DNA from: Holothuria scabra
Taxonomy: Eukaryota; Echinodermata; Holothuroidea; Aspidochirotida; Holothuriidae
Reading direction: 5' to 3'
Assembly (NCBI GenBank): GCA_037179385.1
Contig: CM074193.1
Location: forward strand, 38,279,846-38,343,845
Length of the DNA: 64,000 bases
Part shown: piece by piece, positions 1 through 12,200 of the stretch
Layout of the letters: the number at the start of each line of letters is the position of its first letter
Numbering within the stretch: the stretch's first letter is position 1
The notes under the pieces: model-generated
What the model saw: the letters and a program-made list of their open reading frames with translations, nothing else
The model's database searches: none
Told to the model about the DNA's origin: nothing
Translations under genes and position numbers: made by a program

Positions 1-387
1 AGTGAAAACTTTTTTTTCTATATGACCATTGCTCTAAAAACAACTTCGTCCAGATTTTCACTGCTATTCTACCGCTAGCTTTTTATTTACCTGATCCAAC
101 CTTATTTTACCATGAGATTTTATAAGAACCACTCTTATTACAAAAATTATATGTAAAACTTAATTGATCTTTTACTTATCATCTGATTGGTCAACTACAT
201 TTTCACCCAACTGTTGGGTACTTTAAAACTTATACCTAACACCTTTTACCAATACCTGGATTTTACTCAACCTTCATTTGCCCAACAATATGGGTAAAGT
301 TATTTACCCATTTGTTGGGTAATAATTTGCCCAAGTTGGGCATTTTGAATTTTGCCCAATGCTTTTTACCCAACTGTTTTTAGAGTG
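1..387. mobile_element. Right part of a short CACTCT-ended, TTGGGTA-rich element (cut by the window edge)
   Basis: About 350 bp align closely with 34135-34486, sharing the tract beginning 'ctatatgaccattgctct', the 'catctgattggtca' block and the same order of CCCAAC/TTGGGTA motifs. Both copies stop at TTTTAGAGTG (here position 387), which is CACTCTAAAA on the other strand. The ends and dense inverted TTGGGTA motifs resemble EnSpm/CACTA subterminal repeats. There is no coding potential, so it is presumably non-autonomous. The left end lies outside the window. Confidence 0.6.
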
Positions 388-859
388 ATTTCTCGAGAAG
401 TCCGATTTGAATGGAAATTTCACCGTACTGTGAAGATGAGGTTCCTCTCCCACACATGAATAGTATTGCAAGGCTGACACTTCCACGATTCTGTGGCACG
501 CACGAGTCGTGCCAGTGCGCAAACTAGTCGTAAACTGCACTGTTAAAAATGTTGGGCATAAATTGCCCAATTTTTTAACCAACGTTGGTCGAAATATCAA
601 CATCCCAACAAATTTAGTAAAAATTTAACCAGGTCGACTGGGTAAAGTAATTATTTAGTAGTTGGGTAATGTTTTATCCAACTCTTGGGAGAAGCAATGT
701 CTACCCAATAAATGGGTTTCCTAAGTACTCATATTGTTGGTTAATATAAAACGGTCAAAAATCTTTTTGTTGGGTAGATGGAATTAACCAATACCTGGTT
801 AGTGGTTATTATACAACAAAGGCGTGGTCCCTGGGGAAAAATGGTCCATATCATATGTT

Positions 860-1020
860 CAGTGGCATAGCCACAGGGAGGGATTTGGAGGTTCCAGTCC
901 CCCCTCCCCCCATGACCCAACCTTGCATGCAAAAACACCTAAAATAAGTGGGTTTTTCTCTCTATCCTTAGACTTTTCCCTCATATCGTGCCTCCACACC
1001 CCCCCCCCCCCCCCCATAGG
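860..1020. repeat. End of a CAGTGGCGTAGCC-type element with C-rich tract
   Basis: CAGTGGCATAGCCACAGGGA starts at 860 and is followed by a C-rich stretch with a run of about 17 C near 998-1014. The complementary end GGCTACGCCACTG recurs at 19617-19629 and 20254-20266, and TCTACGCCACTG at 36347-36358. These look like single surviving ends of one MITE family. No matching partner end was found close by. Confidence 0.4.
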
Positions 1021-3228
1021 TTCTACTACCTGCATACCAAAGTTGACCACTTAACATCCTTGTTGTGTTACTGACCTTTAACAAAAAGAAGAAGACAAAA
1101 TGAGTAGAAGACAAAATGTGTAGATTTAAACTGATTTATTCAACAAGATCTGAACCTTTTTAACCTGTTTTGTGAAAAGAATTACATTTTAACAAACACC
1201 TTCTTTTGCAACACAATGCAACAGTCAAATACAATCTGCATAATGGCAACAAAGACAGAGAATAGAAAAAGAGTATGCTTTGATACTATATGATTGGCTT
1301 ACTAGAGGGGATCTCGACACACGTTACACTACCATGACTTAATTGGTCAGCAAAATAATGCTGTGTGCTGTGTTAAAGTGATATGGATTATATATACACT
1401 GTGAATTTTCATGAATGATACTGAATCAAGCAATAATGAAATAAAACATGTTTCTATAAATTTGAAGATGTTCCTGCAAAACAAAAGGGTAATACAAACT
1501 GGACAACTAGAAAAAATGTGAAAATGACAGAAATAAAGCATACAGTACCTCTTTCATCTTTTTTTTTTTTCATTGAGGAACAATGCACTACCATTTCCTT
1601 TTTCCTTTCTGTATTATTCTTTTTCTAAGTTTAAAAAGGCAAGTAGTGTGTGTATAAGTTTTACAAAAACAACAGGAGTTAAGCTTGATTTACTTTTGAC
1701 GAGTGACTGAATTTGCTGTCACAAATTTTCACAGAGTTCATGATGTACACTGTTTGGGGAACTAGCAGATAAATTTATTTCATTCACAAAGTGAACTTAG
1801 AAAAGAAAAGGAGTAAGATCATTTCCTCAAATTAATAACCACTCAATCTTGCTGTTTCGATCTTCTTTAAATTTGCTTTTCACCCTTTTATGACTTTGAA
1901 AGAGATCATGACTTTATGAGTAGTTGTAGAATACTGATACCTGTAAATGCATCCACTTTACAAAAGCAAGTTGGAGAAGAAATTTTAACACATAATACTG
2001 AGTGCTACATGGTTTGCTTCAATTTCTTTAGCACTTTGTTTGATAATAACTGTGAATCAATGTACGCCTCAATTTTTTTTTTAAGTATGACCAAATCACA
2101 GTTTTACAAAAAAAAATCTTACATTATGGTAAAGGTCGCTTAAAACTGTCCTAAAAATACACTAGGTAAGCAAAATTTTGTCAAACATATCATGGTGAAA
2201 AAAATGAAGCCATGATTAAAACTGATTATTTGAAACAACATGTTTCAAGAATGTTCTCACTCTCACTTCAGCTACCAACATACTCTTTTCTGAAAGAAAT
2301 CCCAAACTTAAGTTTAAGTGTTTGTAAAGGACATTCAATACAAGGTGCTAAAAGCACTGTAACATTGTGACAGCTACATGTAATAACTCCATGTTGGTCT
2401 TTCAATGTCTACCATTCGTGAGAGACTCAGTTTGTAGTATGCCCTCTGCACTATTTTGAGATTTTGTCGCCAGGAACCTCTAGAAATATATCGATCTACT
2501 GTACCTCTGGACCAATGACATAACAAAAGAAATAGTTGTCAAAACAAGTAGCAAAACACCATCTTTATCACCGAGAGCAATATTAGTTGAATGAAACATT
2601 GAACAAAAACAAATGAACATGACAATAACTCAATGGTCTAAAATTACAAGAAAGGGTTAAAGGCAATATTTATTTTTTTGTGTTTAAAAGAGGACCCAAG
2701 CCTATGCATTCCTAAAAATTTGCATTTAATTTTTTGTTGCAGTTTGTGCAACTGGGCTAGCTACAAGAGGTGAACTTAAAGCAACTTTAAGCAAGCAAGA
2801 GTTGCTGAACTTATGCCATTTCCTGACATCATTTGATGGACAAGTTCATTTTGGCTCCTTTGTTTTTTTAATCTCTTGCAATTAAAAATACAATGATTTG
2901 AATTAACTCACACACTAGAATCTCTAATATATCTCATGCATTATACATGCATTTCAGAAGCATGACATCATAGGGGAGGAAAAAATATGGATATCGTTCA
3001 CCCTGTTACAGTAGCTCTTAATGTCAGTCCGCTGTGCTCTGTTGATGAACATGAGAACTCCAACAGCTGATACTGTATCCCCAGGATTCTATAAGAAATG
3101 GACTGCAAATTTCATGGATTGCTTCTACTCAGTTTTCCTTTAACACTTCAGCAATGAAGTTCAGCTGTATCCCCAATGAACACAATCTTAGTAAATGTGG
3201 TAGATAAAAGTTATTAAGCTGATAAAAG
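1021..3228. other. Non-coding left interior of the CACTG element
   Basis: About 2.2 kb between the left subterminal region and the last exon of the SAM gene. It is AT-rich. No exon with convincing splice sites, no RNA gene and no further terminal repeat was seen. Confidence 0.4.
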
Positions 3229-6200
3229 TTAATTAGCTGCAACAGCATTCTTCAAGTATGCTCGAAATGCCCTTACTGATGGAGTTGTGCTACATTTCAA
3301 TCCTGCTTGTTCATAAACAATAGTCTGAATAAAATCCCACACTCCATGGCAAAGCTTTTGGAACTGTATGTCCAGAACAAAATGTGCTTTATAGCAAATA
3401 TCAACAGCTGTCATCATGCTAGATGTCGGGATCGCTCGCCTCTCTATGATGACCATGGACTGAGTGGGCTGCAACCTATTGTCAGCATACAAACGCAGTA
3501 TGTATGGTTGTGGCGTCTTAGCACTGTCAATATTTTGGAGGTATGATGGTAAATGAGTTATGTTCTGTGTAAGAAAAGAGAAAAACAAATCATGAGCAAT
3601 GCCTTTGCAGTATTTAATGCAAACATTTCAGGTATATATTGACATGTTTTCATCAGAATGTATTTGTATGGCAATTCTACATTTACTCAACACAACTTCA
3701 GCATACTGTAACATGTATTGCAAAGTACTTATCTGAAGCCTGTTGTACATTTTCTGACATTTCAATCTGATGGAAACTGTTTTCCTTTCTTGAATCTTAA
3801 GGGTTTATTATGCTTACAGCAATTTGTCTCGGTTAATAAAATAGTAGGAAGAGATCACATGTTGAAACAGGAAGGAGATTAAGTTTTTAAGAACAGTCCT
3901 TTTAAAAGACGGGTCATGCAAAGCTCACATCATGCTTTAATACCATACAGCTGTACTTACCCTAAACAATCTGGTGGCATGTCCATTGAAATGCAATGCA
4001 TGATTCTCAAAATGTCAATTAGTAAATTTGTCACATTTTAAACACAAAGTAAACTTTTAGCAAGCCCATATGATGTCATATCCTCACATTAATTAACAGT
4101 CTATGCTTTGCTCAAAACTTTCCAACCAATTTTCTCTTCAACAATTTCATGTGATGGGAATTGCAGTTGCATGAGAGGCATGGAAACTTTACAAATTCAC
4201 AATCCCCATAAGGAGGTCCTGTCCCTAAAAGGTAAATATATCAGACTGAAAAACAAAGGAAACAAGCACCAATGTGAGGAAGTGATAAACCTCCTGACTG
4301 CCTCAAACTATCTTTGGGTCACGAGTAACTTCTTTTTAAGAGTGTAAATTAAATTTTTACTTAAATGAACCTTCTCTTCAAAGCCACAGATTTTTTTAAG
4401 CCCCAAATTGATCAAATTCTCTTCACAAAGGTTATAGTTAAGCCTTTTTCCAATTTCATCTTAAGTCTCCAGCAGTAGGCCTGGGTCTCCACATTTCCCC
4501 AGCCCAAGTGAGACATCCTCTATGTGAGACATGCAATAGCTTGGTAACCTGCTGTTGGACACAAACTGTACTCTATGTATCTCTATGTTTTGCCTGTGCC
4601 ATTATCCACTCAGAGTGGCTTACATGCAATGGCCTACTTGATAGTTGCCCATGTAAATTGTATTTCAGCCAAATGTATTGCTAAATTTCAGGCTGAAAGA
4701 TGAGTACTATTGGTTTGTGAACATAATTTAAGTTTGATTTAAATGATGAAAGGGAAAAACTTCGGGGAGGTAGTTTTCAATGGTGGTGATGACTGTTCAC
4801 TTACTAGCTTCAGATCAATGAAAGCAGACAGCGAGTCTATCATTGCACACCGTCCTCCTCTAGCTTTGCCTTTTCCTTTACTCCTGCTTTCGAATATTAG
4901 AGGAAGCATGAGAAGAGCAAGGTGGTTCTTCTCATCTGCAATGATATAAAGTGAAACTAAATTAGTATGCAGCCAGAAGAAGGAAGTTGATTGACAATTA
5001 TACTGTCTAAGTAAAAAAAACACACATTCATCATATCCTCATACTGCAATCATGTTTCAAAGTTACATAAAACAGCCAGCAAGAGACATATCTGCAATGG
5101 TTGCAACACTAGAACCAAAGCACTGCAGTCATCCATGCACATGATTTTTTAAAACAATCAAGGTGTTATTTTATGAAAATGTATATGATTTAGAATCACC
5201 AAATACACCAGAAGGCTAGCAACTTCAAAAAGAGAGAAGTCATCATTGCATCTTTCAAGTGATATTTCCACAGGTCTGAAAGAGTCACACCCTTTTTTCT
5301 TTTGAGTTTTTAGATGGTATGAAGTTTGAATAAATCAACACAATCATATTTTGGAATAGCCTTCATACCCAGTGCAGACATTTATTTGCATTGACTGTAC
5401 AAAATATTGTTCCATCACTGCACTGTCTGAACATTGTTAATTCATCGTAAACAAATTAATTCGATACCTGACTGGTCATGTGCACACTGCGCAGTGTTCC
5501 ACTCCCGCCACCACCTATGTGATGTTGCATATGGGCCCAGCTGGAACTGCACTGGATTCACGCATGCATCAAAGAAGCATTATACATGTATTGTTGCAAC
5601 AAAAATTGCTGAAATATCATGCACAAAGCATCTACTTCAACCACATACACAAGTGTATGTACCTGTTGGCAATGTATCCAAATCTAATGGGCCAACGCCT
5701 AGAGTGTCTTGCCATGATGGATTCATCTGTGTCCCGTACTGAATAATTGGCGTACTGAAATTGCCCCAGTTCTCCATGAACTTCCTTGATACCACAGGGA
5801 ACATGAACTGAAAGTCTTGATCTAGCTGCAATAAAAGTACAACAAACAAGGAAAAGACTTAAATAGCAAATGGTATTAGTATATATTTAAAGTACCCAAA
5901 TTAAGTCACAAATGTCAAGAAATTCTATCTCACAATCTATCACATCCACACCTTTTTATTTGGCGGTGGAATGATACAAGTGATTTGGTCATCACTTAAG
6001 ATGAAAAGTATTTTATAAAGCAACCAAAGCTACTGAGCTACAGATGAATTACTTCAGAGATGACTGTTTCTGAGATTGCTGGCTCATCAGCTACTGCAAA
6101 AATGGTGGGGATTGTTATACATGTGTCATTATTTTATTAGACCCTGATATAATCAAGCTTTATACTGTCCAGCTAGAGATGTTAGATAATGGCCCAAAAT

Positions 6201-9200
6201 ATGCTTTTTGCACAGAAGGTGAACTGTTCATTAAGAGTTCAAAAGATGGTAAAAAACCTGTTTTTCTAACCTCACCTTTCTTTTGTACTACTGATCGGTA
6301 TATCACAGTACAACCCCATCGCCATAGGGTATTTTACATCACCACATAGAGGGTCTTTCCAACTTGGGTTACAACTGCAATATCACAACACTACCTACTC
6401 CTCAATTGCTTGTGCCCTCTTGAACGGTTAATTACATTAAAATGAAGGTTGCATGTAACCATCCTGCTGAATGACTGTGGGCAATCGTAACATGCAGGGA
6501 TAAAATGGATTTTCCTGATTTTTGAAATTTAAACTTGTTTTATTAAGTATCTCAAAATCCTTACATGCAAATATCCAAATATAGGCATGCAGGAGTATAA
6601 CTGTAACTTAATTAAAACCTGCCTTACCATTTCTGCATCCATAAGTCTTGGAAACTCCAACAAGATTTCTGAAATTGTGCATTCCCTTTTTGTCATCATC
6701 TCTCTTCTGTAATGGAATGTTTCTGCCATATATCTGTGAACCTGACTGGTCGGTTCACTGTTGGTTTTCATCCAGTCTATTTTTTCCTGAAGCTCGGGGG
6801 TCATTAAAACTTCCGGTTTTGATCCTGAACTAGTTTCAGAGTTTTCACCTAAGGGCAGAAAAACCACCAAAAATAAATTATCACCATCTTACTTACTCCA
6901 TATGGACCTACTTTTTGCTTGTTGTGAAATCATTTAAAATGTGTACATGCACCGAGCAGAAGCGTCCTTAAGAACTACACACATCTTAGAATCCATGATA
7001 GACAAATAGGACTTAAGTAGTCAGTATACATAAGTTAAGGACTATATTGATTGTGGTTTGCACAGGGTATTTGTTTTACCCCGACTACCATGTTTTTTTT
7101 ACACCGCATCTTACTCTAATTATGAAAAATTATAAAGGCAATAAGTACCATCATCGCCTGTTTTTTTCTCAATCATCTTTTTGCGAATGTATCTCAAGTG
7201 TTCTTCTAAGTATCCCGTTGCTGGCCTTCTACTCGACCCTTTCATATAAAATGCCTCCTATGTATTAAAATAAGATAAGAATTACATTTGAATACAATGC
7301 AGACCATGGCTACAAGAGCAGACATACCATACTGTAGTGATAAATGAAAAAATGAAAATGAAAAGGGAACTTGTTATCAAATTATTAGAAGATTGGGTTG
7401 CACCATGAGCTATGAATGGGGCACTACCATGCAGAAAGCTGAAGCAGACAGAGCTCCGTACTCTGACAAAATAGTTCCAGTACATAGAACATATTTTTCA
7501 CTACAATTATTGCCCAAAATTTGTTTAAAGGGATATTCCAGTGACGAAATACAAGAGTTTCAACAAATCAGGGAACATTTTCTCACTTCATTAGCAAAAA
7601 ATCATTTCAATAGCATGTTACATTCAGAAGTTATGAGTTTTTAATGAAAACATATATAAATATATATATATATATATATGACCACAGTAAATCCAAAATC
7701 ATAGGACTGATTCTACAACAATACATTACTTACAAAGCCAGAAATTCCATCTGGATCTCTCAGACAGGGAAAACTTCTCACAATACTTTCTGCCAAGGCT
7801 GACTTTTCAAATGAGCTTGGTCTGGAAATTACAAAAAATTCCATGTGAATTATATAGGCACATACTATTTTGGTGTTTAATATTTTGGAACAGTCTGATG
7901 ATATTTACCATGCATGTAAAAATCTAGGATATCCATTTTTTTCTGAGAAAGAGAAAATTACTAAAATACAATGCAAGTTAGCTTAAGCAAAATTCAATCA
8001 ATCAGTTTTTTTTTTGCCATCTTTCATCTGCCAACACTGAAGTCATTGTGGAACCAACTATTTTTGTTTTTATCTTATTAATACTAATTTATCCAAGAAA
8101 AAACATTTCATTCACTCTAAATTAGAAAGTATTCACAACCAAGAGGATACTATAACAAAGGACTCGAGTACATGTATCATGAACAGTTCCGTGGCTGTAT
8201 CACAAAATTCATAGATGCCATAGGCATCTTCCTAAACCAGGGCTGTCACTCATCATTTTTTGTCAGGAGTCACAGACCCTTAAGAATAAATTTACAAGTG
8301 TCAAAATTACAAATGAAGGGGTCAAAATAATTTTAGAATTTAATGCAACACATCTCTTCTTTTTTTTTTTTTTTTTTTCATTCTTTATTTGCAATGCTTT
8401 TCAAACATCATTTTCTTGTTAAGATATGATAATCAATTTGTCCATAAATAATATGGGAACTGGCCATGGAAAGGCTGTATTTTGTAAAATAAAATTTGCA
8501 CAATGAATGTATTGGCAAAATTCCTTAATCATCACTGTCTGTTGGGGTGAAAAAGCTGTGGATCACTTGGCCCCAGAGGTTTTGTGTCTGTGCATCAAAA
8601 TCAAAAGTTGTGCATCATTGACCCGGGTGCCAGAGTCAGTGAAATCACTGCTACACATTGTTTCTTTTAAAAACAAGTGGCAGCTTTGAACTGTTGCAGA
8701 TCAAGTAGTATAGTCAAGTCCCCACTCTAAATTAAATTCATACTCATTTGGCAATTTCACAATAAATGCAGCAAAATGCCCTGTGCCTATAGATAAAGAT
8801 TCAAATACTCACTTTGGTCCTATCTGGGTAATTAGATGGCCAACCAAAATAGACACCAGCTTGTGCCTCTCTTTTTTCATTAAAAATCCAGTCTCATCTA
8901 TTTTTTTGGTAACACTTCGCCCCTCATGGGTCTGGCTGAGAATTCTCCTGGCATCCTGAAAAAGGAAATTAAAAAGATATGGTTACCACAAAATGATAGT
9001 AAGAAAATTGACAATCCGTGAACTTAACTGAATATTACTGATAACATCTAGATCAGACAACTGGTACCTGGTACAAAGCAGGTCAAACTGATACCCCTAC
9101 CTCCCCAGTCATATACCGTAAGCCTCAATGGTTGATTATGTACGTGACACACTGCAATGGAGTGCTAGTAGATAGGCCTACATATGTCTCAAAGCATTCT

Positions 9201-12200
9201 AAATACTGCTTAGTTCACAGAATAAAGAACTGTTTGGACATTGTTAAACTGAATAGTAGGTAGCTACTTGTGTTGTCTCAGTCTGCAAAATCAGAGAGTC
9301 AAAGGCCTAGGGAAAACTAAACATTGGGAATGCTAAATACAGCTGAAGGAGGGGTTAAAAGCACACATTGTCAAAATCATTAGATCCATTAGGAGTGATG
9401 AAAAATTGCTGTTACCTTTTCCATAAGCAAACCAGCTCTGCATGCAACAATATAATAACATGTGGTAAGTTTCAATTTAATATAAATGCATCCACAGGGT
9501 TCCTGAACTTAAATTACTGTGGAATCAATTTCCATGACCAAACAAAGACCTTCCATGAACTTCCTGCTGATGTTTTAAGTACATTAAATTTTCACCTATA
9601 GCAGGAAAATTTTACGTCAAGAGAACATTAAAATATTATTTTACCAGTGAAATTCAATTTTAATATTACCAATGAGAATGGAAGAAAGTAATTGTGTCTT
9701 TGCAAATTGCATGACATTTCCAGGATTTCAAAGAATGTCCCTGGATTTCAAGACTTTTCCAGGTCATGAAATCATTTTCCAAATTCTCATTACTTTTCAG
9801 GGTTTTTATGACCACATGCAGGAACCCTGCATGGATGCAATGACAGCTGTTTGGTTGAGGGTGCCCAGCTAGCTCTCACTGCCCTGAAAGGATGTTATTC
9901 TTTCATGAAGTTTTTAAAGTCCATGGCATGATGGCAATGATTATAAATTTTATACCCACATAACCACTTGACACTTTCTTCATTCTGGAACGTTTGTTCG
10001 CTACAGATTGTACCCTACAGTGTATAATACTCACAAACAATATGGCATTTTGCCGCTTCAAAGGTGGCACCGATGATGGACTTGCAGCTCTCAAATGGCT
10101 TGATGCACATGGTTCTACTTCTGTCCTGTGAGCCAAAGGTTCTGGCATGTCTTCATCTGAATCAGCAGATGCGGTGCTCACTGAATCAATGTTGCTCGGA
10201 GAACCAAAAGGAGTTGGTGATACAAGTGCAGCATCTTCAAAAGTTGGAAATTCTTCAATTGCAGGAAGTTTAACATCAAACACCTGAACTGTTGTTGGCT
10301 TCTTGAACTGTTGGAAAAGTAAATGTTGTATATGAAGACTGATTATTGCATTTCCATCCCTCTATCACCATAACATGCAAAATTTGCAAACATGTCGGAA
10401 AAAATACCCTTAGAACCATCTCGTCAGGAACTGTTCTCAGAACTAATTATATGCCAATTTAAGCATTTGAAAATGACCATGAAGGTTGACATTTGATAGA
10501 ACTTTATCTCAGAATAAGCTGAAAGGGGATGTAGCCCTTCCTGGCACTTTAAGTAATGTGATTCCCTTTTTGCTAGCACTTATATCAGGATTTGTTGTAA
10601 GTTGTTATTTGAACCCCAAAGTTGTTGGGCTTCTATTGTACCAGAATGGTAATCAAATCTGCTGCTCATTGGAGCAGCTAATAGGAGTAATGAACCAGTG
10701 GTCGGGTACTATAATTGGGAACCGCAGTTTTTCCCTAAAAACTGTGGTAGCCATGGCGGATTTCCTTAAAGGCTAATATCCCGTAATGAATGTCATTAGG
10801 GCAGGAAGTTAAAGGGACAATCCTCTCACCCCAAACTACACTTCTAGTATAGGGTAACAGAAACTCTCAATTGGCTCAGCTTTTTGATTGACTTCTAATT
10901 CAAACAATGCAGAGTACCAAAACTGATATTACACAGCACAAACTGTTCTGATAGTGTTTTGATTACACACATTGAGCTTTCTATATTCACCCTGAAGCAA
11001 TAAAATGAGATTGTGTCTAGAATTAAGAGGGTGAATTTCAGACAATTGTGGGAGGGGCTTAATTAAGAAGGTTAGGAGAATTGGTACTGTTTGGGATGAG
11101 AAAATTGGGCCTTTAAATAATGCCTACACTGTAAATCAGTAACAGAATAGCTATGTTGCCTAATAATTTCCTGCAATTTCATGAATGCATGCATTAACTT
11201 TCCCAAAGAAAACATACACCTGTACTGGTAAAATCAAGCATGCACAGCCTAATTTAATATGCTATCTTAAACAAGAGAAATGTTGACTTGAACTTACAAA
11301 TGAGTTTACTGTAAGAATATGTGATGAATTGATCCTGATAAAATTTCTAGCTGTCTTTTTTGCCATCTCCATTGCAACAAAAGCCTAGATACTGCATGGG
11401 CTGTATGCTTAACTTTACAACAATGCCATGCAATGCAGCTAATCATACAAACAACTAAACTGTCACAAACTTCTTCAAAAAAAATGTGTTTTATCTCTAC
11501 ATCTTACAATTGCCTACAGTCATTCAATATAGGTTGCCTATAATGCAACTTGCACTGTATTCTGAAAAGGGCACAAGCAAGTAAGGATAAGGCAGTGTGT
11601 GTTATTGCAGGTGTAACCTGAGTGCAAAAGACCCTTCGTGTGGTGATATAAAATAGCCCAAGGCAACAATGCTTGCAGCATTATAGCACAATAGAAAGGG
11701 GAGGTTAGAAAAACAGTTTTTTCTGGGACCAAATCAGCATGTAATATGATAAATTACCTTCAATTATGCATTTCATTTCTCAAAGAACTTTATAACTTCG
11801 CTTATGGAAAATTTTCGGTTGTTTCAAAGCAATAATAACCTTGGCGGTTGTGCAAATGTTCTCTTAGCTTGGTTCATATTTGAGGGACACCAAACAGTCT
11901 TGTTGTTTCTTTGCAGGTCAGATCAAATTAAAAGTTGTTATGATGTACCATGATTGATCTTCCATACTGTGGCACTTTACTAGATGCAGGGGACGACAAG
12001 ACAATAAATCAAACACATTTTTCACTGCAAGTGGTTCAGCTGACTCCTCGATGGCATATGCATGTCTGTGTCTATTGAAGAACACAGTTTTCCAAATGCA
12101 CAGAATCAGAAACACTTTTTGTTCCCAGATGAGAACCTTTTCAACTTTGGCAAACTTAGGTCCATCTTCATCCCAGGAAGAAACCACCATGCAATTTGGT

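Noticed and set aside
304..603. 99-codon minus-strand frame
   Set aside because: Spans transposon termini and TTGGGCA repeats; no coding signature.
7290..7345. 4-nt microexon TATG between exons 5 and 6 of the SAM gene
   Set aside because: It would keep frame to exon 7, but the normal 109-bp exon at 7149-7257 fits phase and family sequence far better.
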